From Burkholderiales bacterium (lineage in GTDB: Bacteria; Pseudomonadota; Gammaproteobacteria; Burkholderiales; Burkholderiaceae_C): a stretch of DNA of 64,000 nucleotides. The DNA is taken from assembly GCA_016213205.1 (NCBI GenBank), contig JACRAZ010000003.1, positions 43,729-107,728 of the forward strand, written 5' to 3'. Both the position numbers and the translations under genes were made by a program. This document shows positions 49,201-56,531 of the stretch, piece by piece. The notes beneath the pieces are model-generated. The model did no database searches and was not told where the DNA came from. It was given only the letters and a program-made list of their open reading frames with translations. How positions within the stretch are numbered: position 1 is the stretch's first letter; each line of letters begins with the position of its first letter.

Positions 49201-49340
49201 CGCCCGGTGTCGTCCAGGCGGCTGCCCGGCGCGCGGCTGTTGTCGTCCGGCCGGGCGGCGGGTGCACGCGCGGCGGCCTCCGCAGGCAGGGCATGCGGCG
49301 CGCCGGCCTGCGGCGTGGGCTGCCCCGCTGCCGGCCGCAT
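46212..49340 (-). CDS. hybrid sensor histidine kinase (upstream paralogue)
   Basis: A 1042-residue paralogue of the next kinase with the same architecture: N-terminal span at about 67-86, periplasmic sensor, second span near 420-445, PAS (IVEFNPAAVAMFGLSREAALG), HisKA with HELNNPL near 645, HATPase (DSGDGIAPEL, GTGLGLAVS) and a C-terminal receiver with VVDDEAE and SDLRMPDMDG. A 57-bp stretch (46989-47045) is identical to 43987-44043 in the paralogue. The start shares bases with the response regulator stop (TGATG). Confidence 0.92.
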   Translation of the reverse strand: MRPAAGQPTPQAGAPHALPAEAAARAPAARPDDNSRAPGSRLDDTGRYRVAPEVSADNLVRRYRRQIWVIATPLFALLLVLAGWQAYQARGAVVAELERQATQQHASLQALARVASDHVADLRVMAERGLVSPPTAPDRALRDAMRPRPGTDPDAPATPDGHALDGLPPLLHAGSAQLLWPLPAPPPDTSLVLMQSLSRTAELAHSRHADLAASVFLAWPERWMARYPWVPSQALLESQRAQTLEQALDRAYASPVFAGGRPEANNERRAYWLPVQRDGDEGPRVTHAAPVYDGDDFRGIVATDIRLGSIARVAAAQPVGTLENVSWWVLSEAGEVLAERGETGQRGGGRPNTPAAASRSATPRPLPAGLDAQALALARHSGGRAVALAGHRVIALDVADAPWILVVALADRSLLVQMLPGLAPFTLIALALLGMFMHAQSLLRRRVIEPALSVMGYLQQKSQDPAAPEPELPPRWQPWARVVSRTFDEQRAARAAERRSEAFKSAIVDHALAALVAADARGHIVEFNPAAVAMFGLSREAALGRPVSEVIIPQRFREGHEAGMRRIAAGGTPRLLGHRVEMQALRADGSEFPVEMLLWRADVAGEAHFTASLVDLSERRAAALEIERQREALRQSEKLSAMGSLLAGVAHELNNPLAIVLGRASLLEEKCEQMVDAAATQPGPAQPQQLADLRSDAQRIREAADRCGRIVRTFLNMARSKPAQRTPVAFNELVQAAAEMLGYTWRSHGITLTLELTPALPKVNADADQIGQVVLNLLVNAQQALTGAGSAAPAAERGADAATATTPQRVRRVHVSTGVERPRNDREPRVWLRVADSGDGIAPELAEKIFEPFFTTKAEGIGTGLGLAVSRTLAREHGGNLSLETVSPLGGACFRLSLPLSGEAGPITESATLDDDTAGAQRSRVLVVDDEAEVAELIRDMLESAGHEVAVAESGAVALELLATARFDAIVSDLRMPDMDGAALRAEVQQAHPALAARMLFITGDTLSPGAREFLDATGCQRLDKPFAKADLLAGVSALLQQ

Positions 49341-50104
49341 CAGTGCGGCGCCGGCACGTAGACGTAGCCGACGTTGCGCACCGTCTTGATGACCTCGGGC
49401 TTGTCGGGGTTGCGCTCGATCTTGCGGCGCAGCCGCATGATGCGCAGGTCGATCGAGCGGTCGAACACGTCCCAGCCGCGGTTGTGCGCCTGCTCCATGA
49501 TCTGGTCGCGGTTCAGCGGCCGGTTCGGGTGGCGCGCAAACAGCGCCAGCAGGTCGAATTCGGCCGCGGTGATGGCCACTTCGGCGCCGTCGGCGCCGAT
49601 CAGACGGCGCTCGTCGATGTCGAGCTGGCAGCTGCCGAAGGCCACGCGACGGCCCGGTGCCGCGGCCAGGGGGGCGGCCGCCACCGCGGGTGCCGCGGTG
49701 GCCGGCGCGGCCTGCCCGCCCAGGCGGCGCAGCAGCGCGCGTGCGCGGGCCAGCAGTTCGCGGGTTTCGAAGGGCTTGGGCAGGTAATCATCGGCGCCCA
49801 GTTCCAGGCCGACGATGCGGTCCACCGCCTCGCCGGCGGTGGTGAGCATCACCAGGCCGATGCGGGGGTGGGTGTCGCGCATCCAGCGCGCCAGCGACAG
49901 GCCGTTTTCGCCCGGCATGTTGACGTCGAGGATGGCCAGGTCGGGCAGCGACTCGGCCACCAGCTGGCGCGCCACCGCCGCATCGGGCGCGGTGCGCACG
50001 ACGAAGCCGTGGCGGCCGAAGTATTCGGCCAGCAGCGCGCAGAGTTCGGATTCGTCGTCCACCACCAGCAGGCGGGGTGCGGTGTCGGTGTCGGCCAGTG
50101 TCAT
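49340..50104 (-). CDS. OmpR-family response regulator
   Basis: A 254-residue DNA-binding regulator. The receiver carries VVDDESE, the phospho-Asp in ILDVNMPGENG and the switch Lys in YLPKPFE. An Ala/Pro-rich linker (about 130-155) joins it to a C-terminal winged helix (FDLLALFARHPNRPLNRDQIMEQAHNR, then RLRRKIERNP...VIKTVRNVGYVYVP). The ATG at 50104 begins just before the receiver; an ATG 24 codons upstream is possible. It is coupled to two hybrid kinases and is the obvious output partner, though the kinases have their own receivers and a phosphotransfer protein may be needed. Confidence 0.93.
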   Translation of the reverse strand: MTLADTDTAPRLLVVDDESELCALLAEYFGRHGFVVRTAPDAAVARQLVAESLPDLAILDVNMPGENGLSLARWMRDTHPRIGLVMLTTAGEAVDRIVGLELGADDYLPKPFETRELLARARALLRRLGGQAAPATAAPAVAAAPLAAAPGRRVAFGSCQLDIDERRLIGADGAEVAITAAEFDLLALFARHPNRPLNRDQIMEQAHNRGWDVFDRSIDLRIMRLRRKIERNPDKPEVIKTVRNVGYVYVPAPH

Positions 50105-50215
50105 CGTTCGGGTTCCCGGGGCCGGCACCGGCCGTTGGGGATGATAGCCGCGAGGCAGGGAGGGGGTGGCGTGCATGAGGAGGCTCGTGTCACGGGCCGA
50201 TGGTGCGGGCCCCGG

Positions 50216-50262
50216 GTTTCAGCGGCACTGCGGTCGCGGGGACCGCAGGTTTCAAATGTTTC
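50216..50262 (-). promoter_or_regulatory. GAAAC half-sites upstream of the response regulator
   Basis: On the minus strand GAAAC occurs at 50262-50258, 50253-50249 and 50220-50216. The last two are exactly 33 bp apart. GCAGTG lies at an identical place between them as in the 50669-50706 pair. Suggests autoregulation of the two-component operon. The 239-bp gap holds no other gene. Confidence 0.55.
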
Positions 50263-50343
50263 AGCAGCAATGCGTAGCCTGGGCCGACGGCGACGGGCCT
50301 GGCGGCCGGCGCCGGGGGCGACCCGCGTGCCGCTCGGGCCCGC

Positions 50344-50604
50344 TCAGGCGGTGAGCAGCGTGGTCGGCACCGTGGCCAGCACGGCCAGCGCCAGCGTGGC
50401 GAAGTACAGCGCACCGGGCAGCCGCCAGCGGCGCTGCGCGGGCGTGCCCCGGGGCGTGGGCACCTCGACGGGCGCCAGTGCGCGCGGCAGGTCTTCGGCA
50501 AAGGCCTCGCTGCGGTAGACCCAGGCCGGCAGGGCCGTGTCGTCTTCGGCGCCCGTCGCACGCTCGACGGGCAAGGCAGGCATCGTCAGCAGGGTGGTGG
50601 ACAT
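50344..50604 (-). CDS. small membrane protein of unknown function
   Basis: An 86-residue protein with a soluble N-terminal part and one C-terminal span (about 64-84, ALYFATLALAVLATVPTTLL). GAGGAGCGCCC before the ATG provides a strong ribosome site. It precedes the response regulator and has the paired GAAAC sites upstream. No family recognised; a small regulator or partner of the signalling or export proteins is conceivable. Confidence 0.6.
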   Translation of the reverse strand: MSTTLLTMPALPVERATGAEDDTALPAWVYRSEAFAEDLPRALAPVEVPTPRGTPAQRRWRLPGALYFATLALAVLATVPTTLLTA

Positions 50605-50668
50605 GGGCGCTCCTCGCAGTGAACACCTGCTCGGTGTGCAGGTTCGGGAGCCAGTGTCGGGCGCGCAG

Positions 50669-50706
50669 GTTTCAGGAACACTGCAGCGCCGGTAAGCGCG
50701 GGTTTC
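50669..50706 (-). promoter_or_regulatory. paired GAAAC half-sites upstream of the small membrane protein
   Basis: On the minus strand GAAAC at 50706-50702 and 50673-50669 are 33 bp apart, in direct orientation. The layout GAAAC-CYGCG, then GCAGTG, then CTGAAACC matches the element at 50216-50253 base for base at key positions. The proximal site is 65 bp before the 50604 start codon. Confidence 0.55.
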
Positions 50707-50752
50707 GATTGTTGTGCGTTGCTGCCGCGGCGCGCGCCGCGGCCGCTGACGT

Positions 50753-52543
50753 TCAGAACCAGCCGTTGAGGCTGAGGTTCAGATAACGCCGCCAGTACCC
50801 GGCCCCGCCGTTGCTGAGGCCGAAGCCGTTGCCCGCGCCGCCACCGGCCAGGCGCAGGCGCAGCGAGGGCGCGAGGTCCAACCCCAGCCCCAGCTCCCAC
50901 TGGTTGGGCGTGCCATGGCTGCGCCGGCCCTCGCCATCGACCTCCAGCGCCGTGCCGAACGCCAGGCGGGCATACACGTCAAAGGGGCGCGCCTCGTGGG
51001 TGAGCGTGCTCGTGACACGCACCTCACCATAGCGGCGTGGGTTCCAGTAGCCCCGCGAGGGACGCGTGTCGCTGGCGGGGCGCGAGCTGCCGAACTGCAT
51101 GCCGTCGACGCCGACCACCCAGCGCGGCTTCATCGCCAAGGTCCATTCGGCGCGGCCGGACAGGCGCAGCCGCACATTGCCATCGTCGAAGCGCAGGGCC
51201 GCTGCGGCGGCAGCGAAGCTCCAACGCGCATCGGGCCGGTGGTCCAGGCCGAGGGCCAGCGCATCCACCGTCACCCGGTGGGCCACCGCCATCGGGGTCT
51301 CGACCAGCTCGCGCGTGAGTTCGGCGTCCACGCGCCAGTGGTCGCGGGGCAGCCAGGTCAGCCGCAGGGTGGGCGCCAGCGGGGTCCAGCCCGGCAGCGA
51401 ACTCGCGCGCAGGGCCACGGTGGGCCACCAGCTGCCGCCGTCGTCGGTGGCCTGGCCCAAGCGCCAGCGGTACAGCAGCTGGAACTGCTGGGCCCGCACG
51501 GCACCGTTGGCATCGTCGAACTCGACCTGGCGGGCCTGCGCTTCCAGGCTGGCGCCCGGGCGCGGGTGCCAGCCGGCGCCGGCCACCCAGGCCAGCGATT
51601 CGAGCCGGTCGCGGTCGATCGAGTGTTCGACGGTGGCGTAGGCATAGGGCGCCAGCTCGCGCGCGATGCGCCAATCACGCAACCACACCGCCTCGCGGTC
51701 CGTCTGGCCGGCCAGCAGCGGCGCGGCCTGGTCCTCGTAGCCGGCCCAGCGCCAGGCGCGCGCCAGGTCGAAACGCTCGCCGGCACTGCGGGGTGCGCCC
51801 AGCTGGCCGAAGGTGCGCAGGGCCTGGCGATGCAGGCCGCCGAAGTTCTGCGCGTTGGCCAGGGCCCAGGCGCTGTCGCGATCGTCCGGCTGCTCGGCGA
51901 GCAGGGCCTGCAGCGCGGCAATGGCCTCGGCATGGCGGTCGTTCCACAACAGCGACAGGGCGAGCCGGCGCCGCAGTGCGCGGTGGCCCCCGGCAGCGGC
52001 CGGCAAGGACGCCACCGCCTCGCGATAGGCGGCCAGCGCGCCGGCCTGCTCGCCCAGCGCCTGGCGGGCCTGGGCGCGGCCGTCCAGCGCCTCGGCACGC
52101 GCGGCACCGGCCAGCGGACGGGTGGCCTCGGGGGCGAGCTGTTCATCGAACAGCGCCAGCGCGGCCGCCGCGTCGCCGGCCCACAGCGTCTGCCAGGCCA
52201 GCGCGGCCAGCACGTCGGCGCGGCGCTGCGGTGCCACCCCCAGCACGCGGCGGTACAGGCGCGCGGCCTCGGCGTTGCGGTCGGCAAAGCCGTTGACGCG
52301 GGCCACCTCGATCAGCAGGTCGGCATCGTCGGGCCGTGCCGCGAGCAGTTGCTGGTACACGTCCAGGGCCTGCGCATAGGCGCCACGGTCGGTGGCGGCG
52401 CGCGCGGTGGCCAGCGTGTCCGCGGCCTGCAGTGGCGCTGCCAGTGCGGCCAGCAGGGCCGCCAGCAGCACCCCCGCGACACCCGACCGCCCGCGCGGGA
52501 TCGGCGGCCGCGCGGGCCGCCGGCGTGGTGCGGCAGTCGTCAC
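50753..52543 (-). CDS. TPR / outer-membrane beta-barrel protein, PgaA-like exporter
   Basis: A 596-residue exporter-like protein. The signal peptide ends near LQAAD. Residues about 35-300 are TPR repeats (for example AYAQALDVYQQLLAARPDDADLL), followed by a C-terminal beta-barrel of about 300 residues that ends in NLSLNGWF with terminal Phe. This is the layout of PgaA, the poly-GlcNAc porin, though shorter than E. coli PgaA. The GTG at 52543 overlaps the glycosyltransferase stop (GTGA). Polysaccharide identity is inferred from the operon. Confidence 0.75.
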   Translation of the reverse strand: MTTAAPRRRPARPPIPRGRSGVAGVLLAALLAALAAPLQAADTLATARAATDRGAYAQALDVYQQLLAARPDDADLLIEVARVNGFADRNAEAARLYRRVLGVAPQRRADVLAALAWQTLWAGDAAAALALFDEQLAPEATRPLAGAARAEALDGRAQARQALGEQAGALAAYREAVASLPAAAGGHRALRRRLALSLLWNDRHAEAIAALQALLAEQPDDRDSAWALANAQNFGGLHRQALRTFGQLGAPRSAGERFDLARAWRWAGYEDQAAPLLAGQTDREAVWLRDWRIARELAPYAYATVEHSIDRDRLESLAWVAGAGWHPRPGASLEAQARQVEFDDANGAVRAQQFQLLYRWRLGQATDDGGSWWPTVALRASSLPGWTPLAPTLRLTWLPRDHWRVDAELTRELVETPMAVAHRVTVDALALGLDHRPDARWSFAAAAAALRFDDGNVRLRLSGRAEWTLAMKPRWVVGVDGMQFGSSRPASDTRPSRGYWNPRRYGEVRVTSTLTHEARPFDVYARLAFGTALEVDGEGRRSHGTPNQWELGLGLDLAPSLRLRLAGGGAGNGFGLSNGGAGYWRRYLNLSLNGWF

Positions 52544-53805
52544 GAGCCGCTCCCGACCCGTGCGGTGTCCCAGCGGATCGAGGCCTTCGCGGGTTTGCGG
52601 AACAGGTAGGGCAGCGCGATCACGGTGGTCAGCGCGAGGAAGGCCCAGTAGAGGATCGGGTAGAACACGGCATAGGGGAAGGACCGCACGATGTCGGGAT
52701 CGTAGCGGCGGTCGATCAGCGTGCCGGTGAGCAGCTGCACGAGGCAGATGGTGCCGATCGTCATGCCCCAGATGTTGGGGATGGGCGAGGCCCCCACCGG
52801 CGGCACCCCCACCGCCCAGGACAGCGTCCACACGCTGGTGAGCATCACGAAGCACACCGCCCACAGCACCGACAGCGAGGATTCGATGTACACCGGCCAC
52901 AGGCGACGGGTCTTCCAGTTCGTCATCACGTCGGCATGCTTGTGCAGCACCTGCAGCAGGCCGCGGGCCCAGCGCAGGCGCTGGCGGTACAGGCCTCGGT
53001 AGGTGAGCGGCACCGTCATCCAGCAGATCGCGCGGGGCTCGTAGCGCACGTCGTAGAAGCGCTTCTGCAGCTTCCAGGTGAGCTCGATGTCCTCGGTGGG
53101 CATGTTGGGGCTGAAGCCGCCCACGTCCATCACCGCGCTGCGGCGCAGGGCGGCCACCACGCCCGAGACGGTGACCACCCGCCCCCACACGCGCTGCGCG
53201 CGCCGCAGCAGGCTGATGATCGAGGAAAACTCCACCGCCTGCAGCCGCGCCAGGAAGGTCTCGGTGTTGCGCACGCGCGGGTTGCCGGTGACGGCGGCCA
53301 CGCGCGGCGACTCGAAGTGCGGCACGATGTGGCGCAGCATCGCGGGCTCGGGCGCGGCGTCGGCATCCATGCACATCAGGATCTCGCCGCGTGCGAGCGG
53401 CAGCGCATCATTCAGTGCCAGCGCCTTGCCTTCGTTGACGCGCTTGCGCACCACGCGCAGGCGGTGGTCCACGCGCAGCGGCGTCAGCGCGGAGAGGGTG
53501 CCGTCGCTGGAGCCATCGTCGATGACGATCACCTCGAACGCCGGGTAGTCCATCGCGAGCATGGCCTTCACCGAGCGGGCGATCACCGCCTGCTCGTTGT
53601 GCGCTGGCACGAGCACGCTGACGAAGGGCAACTGCGCGTCCGGCCTGTCGGCGCCGGGCAGGGGCTGGTCTTCCCAGCGCAAGCGGAACACCAGCGCGGT
53701 GGTGATCCACATGATGCTGGTGACGATGGGGTAGGCGGCAAAAAACACCAGCGCCCAGCCGTAGGGTGTGGAATGCTGGAACGCCAGCAGCAGTTGCTCG
53801 ATCAC
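52540..53805 (-). CDS. processive family 2 glycosyltransferase, PgaC-like
   Basis: A 421-residue membrane glycosyltransferase, probably making a beta-linked polysaccharide at the inner membrane. One N-terminal span is followed by the GT2 domain with VIDDGSSDGT, MDADAAPEP, TEDIELTWKL and the product-binding RQRLRWARG (QxxRW). Three or more C-terminal spans follow. The pattern closely matches PgaC poly-N-acetylglucosamine synthase. The GTG at 53805 is chosen because GAGGGGG precedes it and family similarity begins there; the frame is open upstream but would overlap the previous gene. Confidence 0.85.
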   Translation of the reverse strand: MIEQLLLAFQHSTPYGWALVFFAAYPIVTSIMWITTALVFRLRWEDQPLPGADRPDAQLPFVSVLVPAHNEQAVIARSVKAMLAMDYPAFEVIVIDDGSSDGTLSALTPLRVDHRLRVVRKRVNEGKALALNDALPLARGEILMCMDADAAPEPAMLRHIVPHFESPRVAAVTGNPRVRNTETFLARLQAVEFSSIISLLRRAQRVWGRVVTVSGVVAALRRSAVMDVGGFSPNMPTEDIELTWKLQKRFYDVRYEPRAICWMTVPLTYRGLYRQRLRWARGLLQVLHKHADVMTNWKTRRLWPVYIESSLSVLWAVCFVMLTSVWTLSWAVGVPPVGASPIPNIWGMTIGTICLVQLLTGTLIDRRYDPDIVRSFPYAVFYPILYWAFLALTTVIALPYLFRKPAKASIRWDTARVGSGS

Positions 53806-53815
53806 GCGCGCCCCC

Positions 53816-54256
53816 TCACACCAGCTCCATCGGCCGGGTGGCGCCGTCGGACCGGGCCGCGGTGGGCAGGCGATAGCACTTGACGCCGGCCTCGTCGAGC
53901 GCGATCTCCACATACCCGGCATGGGCCAGTTCGGCCCAGTCGGCCTGCACCGGGCGGCCGTTGAAATCCTGCGCATAACGCACCGACACCGGCCGCACCG
54001 CGCGGCGCGGGCCCTTGCGCCGGTGGATGCCCACGTTGTGCGCCACCCAGGCCACCGTGACCACCGGCAGCAGCAGTGCGGCCACGATCATCAGGCGCCA
54101 GAGGTCGCTCACTTCGTTGGGCCGTTGGGTCACGTCGAACCAGCACCAGCCGAACAGCGCCCAGCCAGCCACCACCACCAGCCCATGCGAAAACGCCCGC
54201 CAGCGCGAAGCCAGGCGGGCGGGGCGGTCTGGTTCGGGCAGGGGCGTGGGCTGCAT
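53816..54256 (-). CDS. PgaD-like auxiliary membrane protein
   Basis: A 146-residue protein with two spans (about 30-48 and 64-85) and a soluble C-terminal tail, the layout of PgaD, which PgaC needs for synthase activity and which mediates c-di-GMP control in E. coli. The motif AGWALFGWCWFDV in the first span is consistent. It starts inside the stop of the PEP-CTERM gene (TGATG) and ends ten bases before the glycosyltransferase. The assignment rests on topology and context. Confidence 0.7.
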   Translation of the reverse strand: MQPTPLPEPDRPARLASRWRAFSHGLVVVAGWALFGWCWFDVTQRPNEVSDLWRLMIVAALLLPVVTVAWVAHNVGIHRRKGPRRAVRPVSVRYAQDFNGRPVQADWAELAHAGYVEIALDEAGVKCYRLPTAARSDGATRPMELV

Positions 54257-55155
54257 CAGGCGTCCGCGGGGCGCCGCCGTTTTCGTGCCAGCAAGGCCAG
54301 CGCGGCCCCCGCCAGCAGCAGCGAGGCAGGCTCGTCCACCGGCTGGCCGGTGCCCACCGTGGGCACGAGGTGCAGCGTGGGCAGCAGTTCCCACGGCGTG
54401 GTGCCGCCGCGGTTCCAGCGCAGATCGACCACGCCCACGCCGAGCCGGTTCCACTCACCGAGCTCGAAGCCGTACAAGCCTTCGCTCAGCAGCAGCCCGT
54501 CGCCAAAGGTGCTGCGCGCAGGGTCGTTCAGGTAGTCGCGTCCGATCTCATGGCTCTGCCCGCCGGCCCCCATCAGGCGCAGGAAGAAGCCGTCGTCGTT
54601 GAGCACGCCGAAGTTGTAGAGCCCGGCCTCGGTGACACGGAACACGCCGCTGAAGCGTGAAGTCCAGTTGTCTTCGTTCGGGCTGTTCGCGTCGAACATC
54701 GGCACCACGGTGGCCGGGCCCAGCGACGCGCCGTAGACGCTGTTGAACGGGTTGTTGCCGAAGTTGATGGTGGAGGCCCAGCCCGACCAGCTGTCGATGA
54801 CCGGCGGCCCGTTGCCGCCCAGCGCCGCGTCCTGCGTGGCCTGCCAGTCGGCCCGGCCCCACAGGCCGGTGCCCCAGCTGTAGCTGCCGATCGCCACGCC
54901 GCTGCCGTAGCTTTGTGTCGCCTCGTTCCACAGCACGGTGCTGCCCTGCCAGGCGCTGTCCACCTGGAAGAAGCTCGCCGCCGCGCCCTCGGCGGTGGCG
55001 GCCGCCAGGCTGTGCTGCGGTGCCAGCGTCAGCGGCGCGGCCTGCGCGGAAGCGCTGGCCAGTGCCCAGGCGGCCAGGGCGGCCACGGCGGCCAGCCGCC
55101 CGCCCTGCCCGGCCATGTGCAGGCGCCCGGCGCCTGTTTGTCCCAACGCGATCAT
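54256..55155 (-). CDS. PEP-CTERM-type exported protein with a PA14-like domain
   Basis: A secreted protein of 299 residues (about 286 from a second ATG). The signal peptide ends near SAQA/APL. The middle contains a PA14-like sugar-binding pattern (FSGVFRVTEAGLYNFGVLND followed by DGFFLRL). The C-terminus has VDEPASLLLAG, a short hydrophobic span and a basic KRRR end: a PEP-CTERM sorting signal with Asp for the usual Pro before Glu. Such proteins are processed by exosortase in exopolysaccharide producers. It heads the glycosyltransferase operon. The 288 bp upstream hold a small hairpin (55278-55295) and no gene. Confidence 0.8.
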   Translation of the reverse strand: MIALGQTGAGRLHMAGQGGRLAAVAALAAWALASASAQAAPLTLAPQHSLAAATAEGAAASFFQVDSAWQGSTVLWNEATQSYGSGVAIGSYSWGTGLWGRADWQATQDAALGGNGPPVIDSWSGWASTINFGNNPFNSVYGASLGPATVVPMFDANSPNEDNWTSRFSGVFRVTEAGLYNFGVLNDDGFFLRLMGAGGQSHEIGRDYLNDPARSTFGDGLLLSEGLYGFELGEWNRLGVGVVDLRWNRGGTTPWELLPTLHLVPTVGTGQPVDEPASLLLAGAALALLARKRRRPADA

Positions 55156-55443
55156 GGTGTCAATCCGTTACTTTTAGCAATGTTTCAAGGATACCGATTC
55201 AACGCACCAGGCCGATGCGTCGGGGGATCGACCACCCGTGATGAATTGCACTCTTCCCGACCTGCCAAGCGCTTGACCCCCGCAGACAGGCGGGGCTAGC
55301 GACAGTCTGCGCAGCCTCGGCATGATCCCGCACCACGCGCTGGCCCGGCTTGTCGAAGTGCCGCGGGTTCGGCATGCTTATCCGCGGCTGGCCCGCGCCA
55401 TGCTTTGCTGCAATCAACTTGCCGGACCTTGTGGGAGACATGC

Positions 55444-56460
55444 ATGTCCATCGCCTCCACTGAATCGTCGTCGACCGACCTGGTGCCCGTCGGGCGGCGC
55501 AGCAACATCCCGATCGCCAACCTGCGGCCGGTGTACCGCTGCGACGAGGTCGAGCGCCGGCTCACCAAGCTGCCGCCCAAGGAGCACGAGAGCCTGCGCA
55601 GCACCTACGAGCGCATGCTCGAGAAGGGCGCCGAGCGCTTCCAGGTCAAGCCCTCCGGCCTGCCCGCGATGGAGCACCTGTACGACGAACTGCCCAATTT
55701 CCACGACGCGCTGAACGACATCCGCCGCCAGCTCGCGTTGTGCCACGACAGCCGCGACGCACTGGAGATCACCCCGATGCTGTTGCTGGGCCCGCCGGGT
55801 GTGGGCAAGACCCATTTCGCCCGCGAGGTGGCGCAGCTGCTGGGCACCGGCATGGGCTTCGTCTCGATGAGCTCGCTCACCGCGGGCTGGGTGCTCTCGG
55901 GCGCCAGCTCGCAGTGGAAGGGCGCGCGGCCCGGCAAGGTGTTCGAAACCCTGGTGGAAGGCCAGTACGCCAACCCGGTGATGGTGGTCGACGAGATCGA
56001 CAAGGCCCGCGGCGAGCATGCCTACGACCCGCTGGGCGCGCTGTACAGCCTGCTCGAGCACGACACAGCGCGCAGCTTCATCGACGAGTTCGCCGAGGTG
56101 GCGGTGGACGCGAGCCAGGTGATCTGGGTCGCCACCGCGAACGACGAGCGGGCGATTCCCGAGCCCATCCTGAACCGGATGAACGTGTACGAGGTGCAGA
56201 TGCCCGATCGTGATGCGGCACGCACCATCGCGCTGCGCCTGTACACCGGCATCCGCGGCCAGCACGACTGGGGCCGCCGCTTTGCCACCGAGCCGGGCGA
56301 GGCCGTGCTCGACCGCATGGCCGAGCTGGCACCCCGCGAGATGCGCCGCGCCTGGATGACGGCCTTCGGCAACGCCAGGCTGGACGGGCGCGACACGATC
56401 GAGCTGCGCGACCTGCCCGAGGGCCACGGCAAGCGCTCGCCGATCGGCTTCGTGCAATAA
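55444..56460 (+). CDS. AAA family ATPase, Lon-like core without protease domain
   Basis: A 338-residue cytoplasmic ATPase. Walker A GPPGVGKTH is at about 116-124, Walker B VMVVDEIDKA near 179-188, and sensor-1 ATAND and an Arg-rich ILNRM motif follow. The N-terminal 110 residues and sequence style resemble the AAA core of Lon, but no Ser/Lys protease domain follows. The ATG at 55444 has GGGAG in front. It stands alone, divergent from the PEP-CTERM operon. Substrate unknown. Confidence 0.85.
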   Translation: MSIASTESSSTDLVPVGRRSNIPIANLRPVYRCDEVERRLTKLPPKEHESLRSTYERMLEKGAERFQVKPSGLPAMEHLYDELPNFHDALNDIRRQLALCHDSRDALEITPMLLLGPPGVGKTHFAREVAQLLGTGMGFVSMSSLTAGWVLSGASSQWKGARPGKVFETLVEGQYANPVMVVDEIDKARGEHAYDPLGALYSLLEHDTARSFIDEFAEVAVDASQVIWVATANDERAIPEPILNRMNVYEVQMPDRDAARTIALRLYTGIRGQHDWGRRFATEPGEAVLDRMAELAPREMRRAWMTAFGNARLDGRDTIELRDLPEGHGKRSPIGFVQ

Positions 56461-56531
56461 GGTCCGGCGCCGCAGCGGCGGCGCCCGGCCCGCGGTGCCC
56501 GGGCGCCGGCGGGCGGGGCGCCCTTCGTATC

